64,000 nucleotides of DNA from assembly GCF_901709675.1 (NCBI RefSeq), contig NC_051106.1, positions 6,086,001-6,150,000 of the forward strand. The letters are read 5' to 3'. The notes below the pieces were generated by a model. That model searched no databases and was not told the origin of the DNA. It saw nothing but the letters and a program-made list of their open reading frames with translations. Numbering within the stretch: the first letter of the stretch is position 1; every line of letters starts with the position of its first letter. Origin of the DNA: Syngnathus acus. Its lineage: Eukaryota > Chordata > Actinopteri > Syngnathiformes > Syngnathidae. Of this stretch, positions 27,101-39,800 are shown one piece after another. The position numbers and the translations under genes are program-made.

Positions 27101-27952
27101 TCCCAAGAACAATCGCCCGGACGGAGAGAATCACAATTATAAAACGCAGTGAGTCCACAGCAAACTTGAAAGCCTGGCAGTGAAATGACCTTTCTGAGGA
27201 GAAGGGAATACCAAATGAGCGCGAATGGTGCCGCTGGTCTCTTAGGTTGTTAAAATAATGTAAATGACAAAACATCCCCATGGCTCCCCGCCCGCACGGA
27301 AAATGGCTGAGCCCTTATAAGTTGTTGTTAATGAAGTAAGTGACTCGGCGCACAGTGCTCTTCGATCCCGCTGCACCAAAGCAGCCAATGAACGTCAGAA
27401 AATGTATATTGCCTCATTAGGAACTGACATTTCGTTTCTACGTTTGAACTTATACTCATTAAAATTCACACCCTAATTTACTTCCTGTCAGATCTTGTTC
27501 TTGCTTTTATATAAGATAACCCAAATTATTTTTGTTTGACTGACCTCATACTCAGGAGCCTGCTCATCCTCCACCTCATACGACACCGTCTGGATCTTCA
27601 CATCCTTCCCTCCTTGGGTGCCGCCCAGTTGCTTCTCGTCCCCCGGCGCCACGTCTTTGTTCTCAGTAAAGGTGGTCTCAAAGCTCTCGCTCTTGGAGTC
27701 TTTGCTGTGCAGGCTCACGTCATCCTTGCACAGGATGAAATCAGGCTTGTAGAAGGCCTCCACCGCTAGATGCAGCGAGGTGGCGTCCAGGAACTGTTGA
27801 GACTTGTGCTCGTCATGGCTCCCGCTGTAGAGGTAGCCCATGAGGCCGTCCTGGTGCTGCTGCTGGCTTGGGTAGTCGCCATGGTAACCGTGGACTAGCC
27901 GCTTGTTGCTTTTGTCCAGAAGAGGATTCTGGAGCTCACTGAGGCTCTCCAT
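24146..27952 (-). CDS. syndig1l: SYNDIG1L (capucin), IFITM-like synaptic membrane protein
   Basis: Three coding exons, 27952-27545, 24828-24691 and 24304-24146, all joined in phase 0, giving 234 aa (human about 238). The N-terminus [12 protein letters not shown], the motif [24 protein letters not shown] and [11 protein letters not shown] are shared with SYNDIG1L. Exon 2 encodes the acidic SESESEDNF stretch, then [26 protein letters not shown] (about 153-178), the conserved CD225-type segment with a re-entrant or membrane helix. Exon 3 gives GKAVAKGDF and a second hydrophobic helix at about 202-229. SYNDIG family proteins associate with AMPA-receptor synapses; SYNDIG1L is known from striatum/Golgi studies (family knowledge). 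An acceptor at about 27997 implies an upstream leader exon. Intron 1 (2.7 kb) holds two hAT-like fragments. Confidence 0.95.
25706..25936. mobile_element. Non-autonomous hAT-like element in syndig1l intron 1, copy 1
   Basis: Starts CACTGGCGGAGCTAG and ends near CGCCGCCAG. It shares CAGGCCAGATAATTGAC with 63666-63682 and the left end with 26438. No coding capacity. Confidence 0.5.
26438..26720. mobile_element. Non-autonomous hAT-like element in syndig1l intron 1, copy 2
   Basis: Starts CACTGGCGGAGCTAGAGGGG, followed by CCACGGGGGCATTGAATCCC and ATGCAGATGCTAGGCCAG, parallel to copy 1 but diverged. The right boundary is approximate. Confidence 0.45.
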
Positions 27953-27996
27953 TGTGATCCTGCTTACAGTCCAAGCGGAGCTAGGCGGTCTGGAAG
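27953..27996 (-). other. 5'UTR part of the syndig1l start-codon exon
   Basis: On the gene strand, ATCATTTCAG at the intron end is followed by an exon starting CTTCCAGACC at about 27996 and running 44 nt to the ATG. This places the coding start in the second transcript exon. Confidence 0.5.
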
Positions 27997-28309
27997 CTGA
28001 AATGATAACATTTAAATTAAGGCTTGATGATAAAAGTTGACTATGAGAAAATGCCTCAGCATATATATTTTTATTTTGCAAGGGTTTTCAATATATGGCT
28101 AAATAAATATTCTTGTTTGTCAATATTCAGCGCACACACTTTAGCATCCTGTGCAATGAAATCACCATCTGCTCAATATTTTTTCATTCTCCCCCCCCTC
28201 TCACCGACATCCACGGCGATAAGCAGGGGCTGACTCACTTTTATGAGCATAGCTGCACAAGTATAATATATGATGAATCATATATTCACATAGCAGGAGA
28301 GACAGGTGA

Positions 28310-28925
28310 GGCAGATCATGACAAGTAAAAAAAAAAAAAGAACATAAAACGAATATTATTTGATCTGTATGTATGACTGATTTCGAACATTTTTATAGCC
28401 AGAATAGCTGAAATTGCATATTTGTTTTGCTGACGGGACATAAAACCTTAGTAAAAAAAAAAAAAAGCACAGGTTGCGGGTCACAGGTACTCTGCATGCC
28501 GCACTGAAGGGGGGCGTATGTGAGCCAAAGGGTGATTAATGCTGCCCCATTTGTTGTTGCCAAGGTAGACGAGACAACGGATGTGTCAAACAAAGTGCAG
28601 ATCTTTGTTATGTTGCGCAATGGAGCTAAAAGTGAAATCGACTGTTGCTACGTATGTCTTGGGAATGTTGGAGAATACAAACATATGACGGAGCCTGCTT
28701 TGATTGCATCAGAGCTTTGTGAGGTGCAGGCTAAAATGAAAGAAAAGGACTTTAACAATGGAATGGAGCTTCTATGGCGAAGGATAGGCGCATGGACTTC
28801 ATCTACAAATAAAGGTAAGACCGCAAATCGTGTGCACGCGTTGGTATAATGAAATAACCAGAAGCCAATTGATATAAGCTATCCTTTGGGGTTTATATAT
28901 TTGTAAATCTGACTGTTAAAGTGAG
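28310..28925 (+). mobile_element. Degenerate hAT-like transposase fragment
   Basis: A frame at 28520-28849 reads VVAKVDETTDVSNKVQIFVM, like the first catalytic-Asp region of hAT/ZBED-type transposases (V-x-DETTDVS). The reading frame is 109 aa, far short of a transposase. Surrounding DNA aligns with 14000-14530 (shared ACAGGTTGCGGGT, GAAGGGGGGCGTA, TTTATAGCC/TCTAAAT blocks). The ends are not resolved. It is a fossil, not a gene. Confidence 0.55.
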
Positions 28926-29100
28926 AGAGGTGGATATATTTAATCAATGATGAAATATATCCACTTCCTGGAATAATGGAACCTGGGGAAAAGTCACGTG
29001 AGATGCCAGCAAACTTTGTGAGACTTCAGCTCAGTGAACTCCGATTGCTTGCATTGTTGTTATGGATGTAACCCCATCAATTGTGCATAATGACGATTTT

Positions 29101-29122
29101 TTTTTTTTTTTTTTTTTTTTTG
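29101..29122. repeat. Poly-T run
   Basis: An uninterrupted T tract from about 29098 to 29120 downstream of the hAT-like fragment. It may be a retroposed poly(A) tail in reverse, but no SINE body is recognised beside it. Confidence 0.5.
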
Positions 29123-29666
29123 GAATGGCTTAGCTTAGCACAGGTTTGTTTATAGAGAAAAATCAGTACAAACATAGAATATATTGCACATGAGTGCCTC
29201 TGTCACTGTTCTACATGCTTTGCTGCCAAGCTTGTGGCCCCTGCGCTCAACACAAAACCAGGCCGAGACACAAATGTTCCGCCTGGACACGCGTGAATAA
29301 TGTGGAAAAAACAAGTGTGTGTGATTGTGAACGCACACACACACACACGCGCGCACAAAGCGCACTCGCTTATCTAGGAAATAACACACAATTCCATTAC
29401 ACACAACATTAGACAACAAAAGCCCATCCCACATTCATAAATAATTAATCAAAACACCATAAGATGTGCACTTAGCAGGTATGTGCGCTTCTGGTATGAA
29501 TAATACATGCTCATTTTCCAATTTGTTCATTTAGCTCATTTTTTTTTTTCTCTCATCGAAAGCATGCACACTTTAGAAAACTATAGATGACGTCACACAC
29601 CTGTTAAAAAGGCAATAACAACAAAGCGAGGCTGTCCATCAGCTGAAGACAAGTAGTGTCTCTCAC

Positions 29667-29950
29667 CTTGGTTTAAATGTCCTCTCGCAGCCTCGCTCAT
29701 GCAGCATCTTTTCTTCCTTCCTTGGCGCAACTGACTCGCCCGCTCGTGACTGACTTCACATCATCGTTTCGGGGGAAGCCGCCATGCACGCTGCAGCTTT
29801 CCCTCGTTAAAAGCAAGTTTGTCCGTCGGTGTGTGACACAAGTGTGCCGCGCAGCGCTGCGCACACACGCGGCTCCATTTTACGCACGCATGCACGCCCA
29901 CCGGAGAGTCCCGAAAGGATCTCGATCACGACCTATTTAGGGTGGACTGA
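29667..29950 (-). promoter_or_regulatory. Likely syndig1l promoter and non-coding first exon
   Basis: On the gene strand a strong donor CAAG|GTGAGAG ends an exon at 29667. The DNA upstream (29680-29950) is CG-rich, unique and lacks coding sense. It would splice to the acceptor at about 27997. The transcription start is guessed from composition. Confidence 0.4.
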
Positions 29951-30295
29951 CTTGACTGGAGGAGCTCGCTGGCTCGCAAGGATGTCACCTCTCGACTGGA
30001 GATGATCACGGATTTGCTCGTCGTTCCTCCCTTGCTGTTGCGTCATGGGTTGGATGCGATTTTACGCATCGGTGATCAGTGCTTAGTGGAACAGGTTGGG
30101 TGGGGGTGGATGTACTCCTCCGAATAAAATGTAACAATTAACGAGGATGTCTCAGCCCGCAGATGGGACCAAACTGTATTCACAGTGTAGAAGCTCCCAG
30201 GAGCCACATAGGGACACAGTTTCTACTTTCTGGACCTAAATTTGACATTTTTGCTCAAGACAAAACTCATCCATGGACAAGCAAAGTCCATCATT

Positions 30296-30467
30296 TACCG
30301 TATTGGCCCGAATATAAGACGAGGTTTTTTTCATTGAAATAAAACTTAAAAAAGGGATGGTTGTCTTACATTCGGGGTCTAGACAAAGGCTTTTTTCAAA
30401 CTTGAGTCTTGAAAAAGAGGGGGTCGTCTTATAATCGGGGTCGTCTTATATTCGGGCCGATACGGTA
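30296..30467. mobile_element. 172-bp inverted-repeat MITE
   Basis: The left end TACCGTATTGGCCCGAATAT and right end ATATTCGGGCCGATACGGTA are near-perfect inverted repeats that continue inward (AAGACGA / TCGTCTT). The interior holds two further TCGTCTTATA-type repeats. No coding capacity. The superfamily is uncertain. Confidence 0.8.
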
Positions 30468-33400
30468 TTAAGCGAGCGTGCAAGAAAAAGCTTGCAGTTT
30501 ATTCTAACATGACTCAAATCTCTGTGATCTGGCTTTAAATATAACACACAAAAAGAATTAATAAATGTATCGCTTCGTTCATATTTAATCCCATGTATTT
30601 ATCATGAGCCTGCCAAATTGGTTATGCCTTGACAGCATCCTCTGCCAAGCTTCTTATGCTTTCACGTCACCATTTATCACCGGAAACAGTTTACATAACG
30701 TTCCTATAAATCGCCCGCGAGATGTGTAGCAAAATAGATTAATCCGTCAGCCTAATTTATTTGGCTTCCACCAGTGAATAATTATGACATAATGATAGTA
30801 TTTAAAGGGCCACAGTCAGGGAGAGTGATGTGATGCCAAAAACTAAGGTGGACACATATCTTATGCAGAAGAGCACTCTTGTGCGCTCATAAAAACGTCT
30901 GGAGTTAATAATGTGCAAAGGCGAGGTTCTGTCACTTTCACTGGGAGATGCATTAAGGCTCTGATGGACATTTTACGGCAGGAACATGGGCTGCATTTTA
31001 CACCAGCGCGTCTTGCGCCATACGAGGCGCCATAACGGCCTCGCCGTCTTCATGATGGATACCGCTCCCTCGGGGGACGGGGGATATTGGAAGCGAGGGC
31101 TGGAGAGGAGCTGGAGGGCTTGGGGTCACAACCATTTAGTTTCTCGTCCTCCTTCATCTTCTCATCAGACTTTGAGAGCTGCATCAACACCAGCCGTGGA
31201 ATAAACGACAAGATGTTTTTATTTGTGTGTATGAGAGCATTTTAGTGAAAAATTCTAAGAAACATTTCTGACTTTCTGCTTCGAGTGCAGCCTCTGGACT
31301 GTGAATATTTATGGTCCTCACTGTGGCCTTTTCCTCTGCTCCATTTTCCTGCCCTATATTTAGCTGTCATGTCATCATAGCGCAGGCATGATTGCTATAG
31401 CGGCCACATTCATCGGAATGATATCAATTTTCTCTCGATTGGGCGCTAACTAGAAAAAGCAGCTCGTCATATGTATTACGATGCCTGCGTAGCGGAATAC
31501 GAGCGGCTGCAAATCTTCCCGACGTCCATTAGCTTCAATCACGTCCACACGAGTGGGAATTAGTCAGCCTAATCCGATGGGAGCACAAAGTAGCAAAGCA
31601 CTTGAATTGATCTGTAGGAGGTGAAGCAACCAGAGTCAATTTATGAAGCTTTTCCCATTGTACATTATTATAATTGCGTTAAGAATAAATGCAGCAATGC
31701 GGCAAAGATAAATCTAACAAATTGTCTTGGAAATAATAACTACAAAATACAGTATTACCATAATGATCATTGATGGTTTACATTAAAATGGCGTTAGCTA
31801 TCTAGTTTAGCTAGCTAGTTTATCTATTTTCACTTTTATATAATAAGTATGCCGATCAGTAAATCAGACAAATTGCAGCTTGATATTATCAACTACATTT
31901 GATTACACTGCCGAATGGATGGCCAACGATAATCTATTTGGACAGCCGCGCTCTTCCTCCATGAATAATGAAGCGAGCTGAAGATCATTAATATGATGGA
32001 TTTCCTATAATGTGCTAGAAGAACACCCCGAGAAAAAACTGTTGTGTACATATCTTGCGCGGCTTATTTATAGTTGGACGTTTAATACCGTTTGACACGT
32101 AATGACACGGCACCACTTAAAAGAATCTTGTAAAAGCAGATGGAATGTTCTGGGGTGAGTCTCAGGGGTGACTTGTTACAGAAGGGCCGTTTTATTTTGT
32201 GCAACCATCTAGGGGGGAAAAACGATTAAACCGTCCAACCCTGACAGTCGGTATGCGTGTCACAATCTGCGTTGTTTTGCTGTTTTGATATTTTGTTTCT
32301 ATCAATCAATGGACTCATGGTTAGCGATTCCCGAAAAAAAAGGTAGAATCTGTGCTTTCTGCCACTAGATGGCGCCAAACCCCTGGCTGATGGGAAAATA
32401 GTAAGGACATTTATTGAACTGGGATATTAATATCTTTACATGTTCCCCTTCCTAACAGGGTCTAGAAATCCACGGAAAATCATTTTGTCCGACCAGAGTC
32501 TCCACAGCGCATACCAATAAAAGCGAGTTCCCCGGAGAGCTTTAAAGATACCAGGATGATACTGTGTTGCCGCTTCCTCTGCAGCTCTGCTGGATTGCAA
32601 CTTCTTGATTGATGGCTGTGTATTCACTGAGGAGATATACATTTGCTATCAGCATACAACATCTTGCAGTAGACGACATCATCCTCCGCACGTTAAAACT
32701 ATTTGGACTAGCGTAAATAACAAGACTTTACTCTAAGTAGCTTTTGTTTTATGTTTTCATGTAGCCCTGCACCCAACTTCTGCTTTCAATCAATATTTTT
32801 CTTGATGTTGCTTTTGAATTCTCCCCCACTGAGGTGCGCTTTCAGGTGGGTTTATTATCCGTGCCCTGGCAGACGGCTGCCCACGGCATCATTTATCAAA
32901 AAAAAAGCCATACTCAGTGTACACAGTCGCTGTGGTGCACTTGAGAGCAGTAAACAAGCTCACAGAGGCTGTGGCATTCCGGAGGGGGGGGCTCAAAAGA
33001 GAAGGAGGTCAGGGAGGGCTTCACTCCACACCTCGTATCACTTGGGAAGCCTCAGATGGACCATTAGGAGTCTGTGACACTCATTTCCACAGTGAAGAAC
33101 CAAGTGGGACATAATTACCGAGCGCCACATGTCTGCACCATCGTTTTTTTGGGGGGTTTTTTTGCGTATTGATCTGAAGAGCACACAGAGTGTCGGCGCC
33201 TGTTTGTTTTCATCACCTTACAAGGCCCAAAAAATCTCATCATGTCAGGCGACCCAAAAAAAAATCAGGTCAATGAAAAAACAGAATAAGCCCAGAATAA
33301 CTTTGGCCCATTTGCCATGCACATTTTTTTTATTGTTTTGCATGCACACCCTCAACCACTAATGTGGCCCAAAAATATACTCAAAAATGGAGTTAAAGTT

Positions 33401-35107
33401 ATGCAAGTCTAAGTGTCTGCATGACCAACTCCCTCCTACAATTTGTGTGTGTTTTGTGTGTGTAATACAGTGGATGGTGTGAGACAGTTTCTTAAAATAG
33501 ATTGACAAAATGACACCTAATGTTGTCATGGTTACCAAGTAGGTAGAGGAGGAAGAGCTTGCAGAGGAAGTATATGGCTTTTTGTCTCTTAACTAATTAG
33601 AGACTATGTGAAGATACTGTACGTGCTGGATGACACATATTTAATATGATTTGGAACCTTGTGTGCAGTACCTTTTCCAAAAGTGTCTGGAGTTGCTGGG
33701 GAAAGTGGTCTGCCAACAGTAAAGCCATTAAACAGCTCTGATGTTCGCCATTTAGGCCGCCGCTGATAGGGAAGCAACTAAATGCCGATGTGAGAAAAAA
33801 ATAAACTCGTTTTGTTAGATCAAGGCTCAGAAGCAAATACTTGAAAATGATGTAAAGAATATTACAACATTACATCAATGTGCTCAGTAGTTAGAGCGTC
33901 TTTTTACACATTTATTGCATCCCTCAGTTTTATTCGTAATGTGCTCTGAAATGCTCTTTGCGGATGTAAAATAAACTATTTGAATTTTAATGCCACTTTT
34001 ATTTGCCTTCCGATGTGGAGCCAAATGTGGCCTAGCAGATCATTAAAATATATTTTTCGAAATCCTACGCAACTGTTTATTTTTTAATGCAATATTTGAA
34101 TTGGTGCTTTATTCATATATTCATTATTGTATTCATATTTATTGATTTTCAATTCACAAGGCTCACAAGGTCACATTTAAAATACCAGAGGCGTGTTTCA
34201 TTACTGGAGATGAGTTGTGTGCATTTCACCACAACTTGGCAAATGACATTCAGACTTGAATTTATTCCCCCTTCCTGCGGAATTCTCATTTGGGGGAGCA
34301 AGTCCCATCTGACTTTGCTCCATCAACCCGACTGTGTCTGTTGCTTCACAATACACTTTTCTCTCGAGATATGTGTCGTTCCAATACACATTTGTATGCA
34401 GCAGCTCATCTTTGCTGAGCACTTCTTTAAAAAATGGGTTTATTTATTTTTAATACCTTACTCTGCTTTTAGGCTTGCTGTTTTCAAGATACTTTGTACA
34501 CTATGCATTTTCTTGGCAGGGATGAGAAACTTTTACACTTTGAATGTTTAGAATTTTAGTATGGTGCCGCATAGACTCATTTTATCATCCATAGTTATTT
34601 AATTTTCCTCCTCTAGCACGTGCATCACATCCCATAATGAAATTTAAATGAGATATGAGACAGCAGTTATGTTTCTCTTGGCGGACAATGAAATCATGTC
34701 TGCATGCAATTCTGGCTATTTCAAGTCATTCTCCTTTTGATTATCACTACAGGCTCCCACCGCGGTGCCCATGCGGCTCCTTCGGCCATCAACCTAATGA
34801 ACTCACTTTCATAATCAAGAGAATTAGAGCAGCTTTGAAACACCCTGCAGGCATTGTTGTTCTTTTGTGTTCAAATGTGTGTTCAAGGCACTTTGTTGTC
34901 ATGGTGTTTTGTGTGCCGGGGGAGGACAAAGATAATGTTGCCTAATTAGCTTAAGAACACATTCATTTGATAGCGTTAACTTATCTTAATGCTAAAACAT
35001 AATGGGAATGACTTAGATGAGATTGTGAATAGTGTTTGTTAGGAATGGATGTTTGAACAAAAGTGGTGCAGCAGCACATGTAGACAGATGTGATAGCAAG
35101 ACAAAAG

Positions 35108-35253
35108 TGAGGAGCAAAGACTAAAGACTTCTGGAGATGAATGATGCTTGTGCAAAATCATTTAACTAATTTAATACTTTTGAGGAGCAAAGACTAAAGA
35201 CTTCTGGAGATGAATGATGCTTGTGCAAAATCATTTAACTAATTTAATACTTT
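35108..35253. repeat. Perfect 73-bp tandem duplication
   Basis: Positions 35108-35180 and 35181-35253 are identical, starting TGAGGAGCAAAGAC and ending TTTAATACTTT. There are two copies only, with no further decayed units. Confidence 0.95.
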
Positions 35254-36036
35254 ATCATGTTGGCATTGCAAAAACAAAAACTAGTTCCGATTTTCTTTGG
35301 GGTGTTAGATGGGCGGTTCCTCAAAACACTGAAATCTTTTTGGCTGTTTTATAATGCAACATTTCATTTAGCCCACACGTCCTTCACGCTAAACAATATT
35401 AGCTTGTCTAGATTGTGAGTTGCATATTGATTTTTAATTGATTTATTTGTCAATATGCCCCCCAAAATTCTCATCTTCAGCATGGCGTAACTGCCTTTTT
35501 AAAGATGCGTATAAAAGAGCCTTTTTCCATCAGCCAGCCATAATAATTACAAACTGTTCAGTATCAGCGTGAATGCAGCCTGCTGGACTCGGGCCAATGT
35601 TATTTCCTTCGTTCCCATTCAAATTGAACTAAATGAGCTGTCAGAAATGCTATTGACTTGGGAGGCGCTGCTTTACACCTCAGAGGCAATTTTGCACACG
35701 ACATTGCTGGAAATGTACACACAATGACTCTCAATGAGAGCTTTCGGTTGCTTATTATGGGATGAACACCTGTGACAGGAATTTACACTTTCACTACATC
35801 ACACTGCTAAAAAAAAAAAGTCATTTGGAGACTTGTTGTATTTTATTTCTCAAGTTACTAATTAATAAAAAAAAATTTTTTAATTTAATTTAAAAATTTG
35901 TTTTTTAATTAATTGAAGAAGTTTCTTCAAAAGCACTGATGGAGTGAAGACGGTATGGGATTTTGTGAGAATACAGCGCCCCCTACTGTTGAAATGGAAG
36001 AACACAAGTAGTACATTTTACGCAGAATGCACAGCA

Positions 36037-36042
36037 TTTATT
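36037..36042 (-). terminator. Probable rasgrp1 poly(A) signal
   Basis: TTTATT on the plus strand, 837 nt past the rasgrp1 stop, the clearest signal downstream. It leaves a 3'UTR of about 0.8 kb that includes a C-run at 36097-36110. Confidence 0.35.
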
Positions 36043-36878
36043 TTTAACTAGAAAGCTCACAAATACTGACATGAAAAATGAGATGTAACTTAACAACCCC
36101 CCCCCCCCCCAACCCTTGTCGTGGCACTTTCAATAAACACAAACACCACAATTTCCAACATTTACAACACTGACCATAAAAATTAAAAACAAAAGTAGCG
36201 TGTACAAATAAGCAAAAACCACATCTAACAGAAGGTGGGCCTACCAAAGTACAAAACAATTTATCATTTCACGCTTTATGTGAACTGTGTAGTGTTTCAC
36301 ACAATAAAAAGATGCACTTAAAGTCTGTAATGAAAGGCAATTGAACTGCAATTATTAGGCCAACCCAATATTTTTTACAAAATGATACTGTACATATTTC
36401 GCAAGCATGTTGCTGCCCAAATCTGATTGAACACCTTTTTTTTTTATGGCACTTAGTTTTTCCTCTACTCCATTTCACCTCGCCAGGCAGGATTGTCGTT
36501 TATTAGCAAAATAACATTTTATAGACAGGCATGCACTGTGTTCCAGCAGCATTTAAACCGCCACTCACTGAATAAAAATACAAATTTTGTTTTTTTTAAA
36601 GCACATTATTCCCCAAATGAACAGTTAATACTGTTCTGTTGCTTTGGTGAGAAAGCTTTAATTCAGGCAACCAGCACTAGGTGACACTATCACTCTGCAA
36701 ACAGCTTCCTGTGCACTCTGCATTACAGTGATTTTTTTTTTAATTTCTATAATTAACCTCATTCTGCAGTGATGTTTAATTTAAAAACAAAATACAGTAA
36801 TACTCTGACTGTGCTTTATTACACTCTATGTTAAATGTTAAAAAGCTGGTCTGATGATACCGTATGTCCTTGACGTGT

Positions 36879-39800
36879 TTAGAAGGATTTTTCCTCCTCC
36901 ACAGGATAGAGCGCGTGCCTCTTCAACAGTGTCTTTAACATTTCCACTTCCTGCTCGGAGTCCTTCAACTTACTGTGTAGTGTCTCGTTGGCTTTTTGGA
37001 GCCTGTCGTTCTCCTGATTTAAAAAAAAAAAAAAAGATTTATAAGTATCGTGGTGCGTTCAAGTACCATTAAAAAAAGAAGTGTGCCACCCACTGATTGC
37101 AAGGCTTCAGTGATGGATTTGTTGTCTTCTTCTGGCTCTCGGGGTTTCTGTACAACAGAATTTCGGTTCTCCCATTTGGCGCAATGGCGCTGTTTCCTCT
37201 GCAGCAGCGGGCTGTGACACATTGAGGGAGATAATGCCACCGGGCCCAGAAAAGAGGGATGAGGGCTAGTGGCATCGGGGGACAGCGGCGGACCCTCGGT
37301 CTGAGTGGCGCTGTGGACCCGGTTTTGCCTCAAATGGGAGGTAACTGGAGAGTCTGGACTCCAGTCTTTGTTGTCATCAGGCGGGTATTGGAAAGGAAAC
37401 TCGTCTGAACCTGAATGGTGAGATAGTGGTAGGGGCCTGTTAGTATTATTGGATGTAACATGTTGAGGTGGCAAAATAATGCACATTTATTATATTGGGG
37501 TCAACACAAAAAAAGTTGATTGATTAAGTAGGGCAACATTTTAATTGTGTAGACACACACACACACACAGAAAAGATTGCGGTCTAAGAGGAAGGTCATG
37601 ACTGCAAAACAAAATGACTCAGATGATGTGTCAAAATACAACATTACATTTTTTTTTTCATGTCTAACCTGCAGCTGTATAATGCAAATTTCTTGTCGCA
37701 GGTGGGCAGCTTGTAAGTAAAAAGAAAAACAGCTAGAGGGAAACCAACCACCCACCCATAGCAGATAACCTTTTCGACTCTTGGAAAAAAATAAAACCAA
37801 AACGTAAATGAATTTGCGATTCTATGCGCTGCCCCTGGGTCGCCAGTTGCGTAAGTCCTTATAATTAATACCATGAGGGGATAAGTGTGGTGCCCTGACC
37901 CACCCTCCGAGGTTCCCGTGGTAACAGGCGTGGAGCTAGGCGTGGGACTGTCGGTGATATTGTTGTTCATTTTGGTGTTCTTCTTGCACTCAAAGGCCAC
38001 CTGGTCCTTACACAACTTGTGGCAGTTCATCCCGCAGTCTGTGAGAACGCAAAAAAGTCAAAACAGGAACTGTGTTTTACTTGAGGATGGAGCTTTTCTA
38101 TTTCCTCCAATTAGATTGTGCGAATGGTCGTTATGTCGAGGTTCCCACCCTGAAGAGACCTCGCATGACTAATATCCGACGTTACCTTTGCATTTGTAGC
38201 CTTGCTTGATGACACCCCACAGCTAGAAGGAACATACAAAAAGCCAACATTTAACTCATTCACTGCCAATCCAATTAATATATTTGACGTCTATAACCGT
38301 CAATGGCACTGAATGGGTTAAGATGATTTTTTTTTTGGTGACTTACGAGTCCCGAGCAGTTGTCGCAAAAGGTAGGCTTCATGTAAGTGGTTTCCTGAAA
38401 GTTATGAACAAAGCCTAAGCCCAGTTTGGAGCAGATGACACTGGCCCGCATGAAATAAGCTGTGATTTCATCTCTGTTGACAAGTCCTTCCCTGCACAAA
38501 CATATTTAAAAAAAAAAAACTGTATTATCAACAAAAAACACTATTTACACTGATAATTTTGTTTGACAGGGATTGCATGGTTTTCTTTGTGGTCTTTAAA
38601 CATCGCATAATGTCTCGGCGTGCAAAAAAAAAAAAAAAAAAAAACACTCGAAAGTGGTGAGTTTATGGTTAGTTGTGCAGCTACTTGACGCTTCCTGTTG
38701 CCGTACGTCTCACTACAAATACCACTTTGCTCTCCCCTGCAGCTGCAAATGAGCGTGCGACCCGCCGAGCACTTACTTGTCTTTGTCCATGACACAGAAA
38801 GAAAAGGGGAAACTGGCTGCAATTTTCTCAAAGTCCTCTTGAGAAATGAAGCCGTTCTCGTCGTGATCGTAGTTCTTAAACACGGACTTGGAGGAGAAGA
38901 AATAAAGAATAAATTAAATAATGCTCCCAATACTAAAACAAAAATAAATAGGAAAAACTCACGTCCACCATTCTCTGCACATGTTTGCTAATAGTTCGAG
39001 GATCCGGTTTTGGAGTCACTCCGGATACCCAGTCGACAACTACTGGAAGTCTAGAAGGGGTGGTTGGCTGATGGAAAATGAAATTATGTTGAAAAATAAG
39101 TCTCAATAAGAAAATAGCCTCTTTTTTTTTCTGTATTAGCTTCTCAAATGTGCCGATGGATGTACACAGCTCTGACTTGAGGGTGTTAAATGGCTCTATC
39201 ACTCACAGTGGCTTTACAGTTCTTGGGCTCCCGGGCGTAAGACAGTTCGTAGATATCATCTTCGGTATAGTAAAGGTCCAAGGACAGCTGAGAGACAGAG
39301 AGAGAGAAAGAGAGAGAGAGAGAGGATTGGTCACATTGTAGAAGAGCAGATTTTCAAGGACATACTGTATTCATGCAAAACACTGCGAGGATGACACACA
39401 AGTACAACGTAGCAATTTGAATTCCCTCTCATTCACACTCGGTTTGCCACCCACACACACACACACACACACACTCATGGATCATAGACTCTCATCTCAC
39501 CCACACGCATGCCAACAAACCACATGCTGGAATCGAGGCAGCCGCAAACGATTACTTTGCTTGTCGACTAGTCACCGATGCTAGTCATGATTAATCGGCT
39601 AATCGGATCGTATGTAACGTATGCAACGATATATAACAAACAACATGTTGGCTATGAATTTATACCGTGAGGAGATGGACCAAGTCCTTGTTGGCGTCCA
39701 GCCTGGGTGGGATCTGCTGGAGCTGCATCAGCTCATTGATATGACTGTAGAGCGCCTGCAGCTTCTGCACGTTCACTTTATTGTCTTCCACATAGTTGGG

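Larger units (their letters stand above)
29951..36036. other. Spacer between syndig1l and rasgrp1
   Basis: No exon recognised on either strand. Unique blocks at about 30590-31000, 31260-31600, 31900-32030, 34560-34950 and 35470-35780 look like non-coding single-copy DNA, mixed with AT-rich stretches. Distinct items inside are the inverted-repeat element at 30296-30467 and the tandem duplication at 35108-35253. Confidence 0.4.

Noticed and set aside
28520-28849. An intact transposase gene
   Set aside because: Only a 109-aa fragment is open. No zinc-finger or dimerisation part and no intact ends are seen, so it is annotated as a degenerate element.
33885-33915. A tRNA-like string (CAGTAGTTAGAGCG) suggesting a tRNA or SINE
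   Set aside because: No cloverleaf, B box or SINE tail follows.
37669-37709. A possible extra 41-nt rasgrp1 exon (CTGCCCACC to CTGCAG)
   Set aside because: It has AG and GT borders but breaks the frame. Exon 37904-38038 joins exon 37094-37410 in phase directly (SE-GSDEF).
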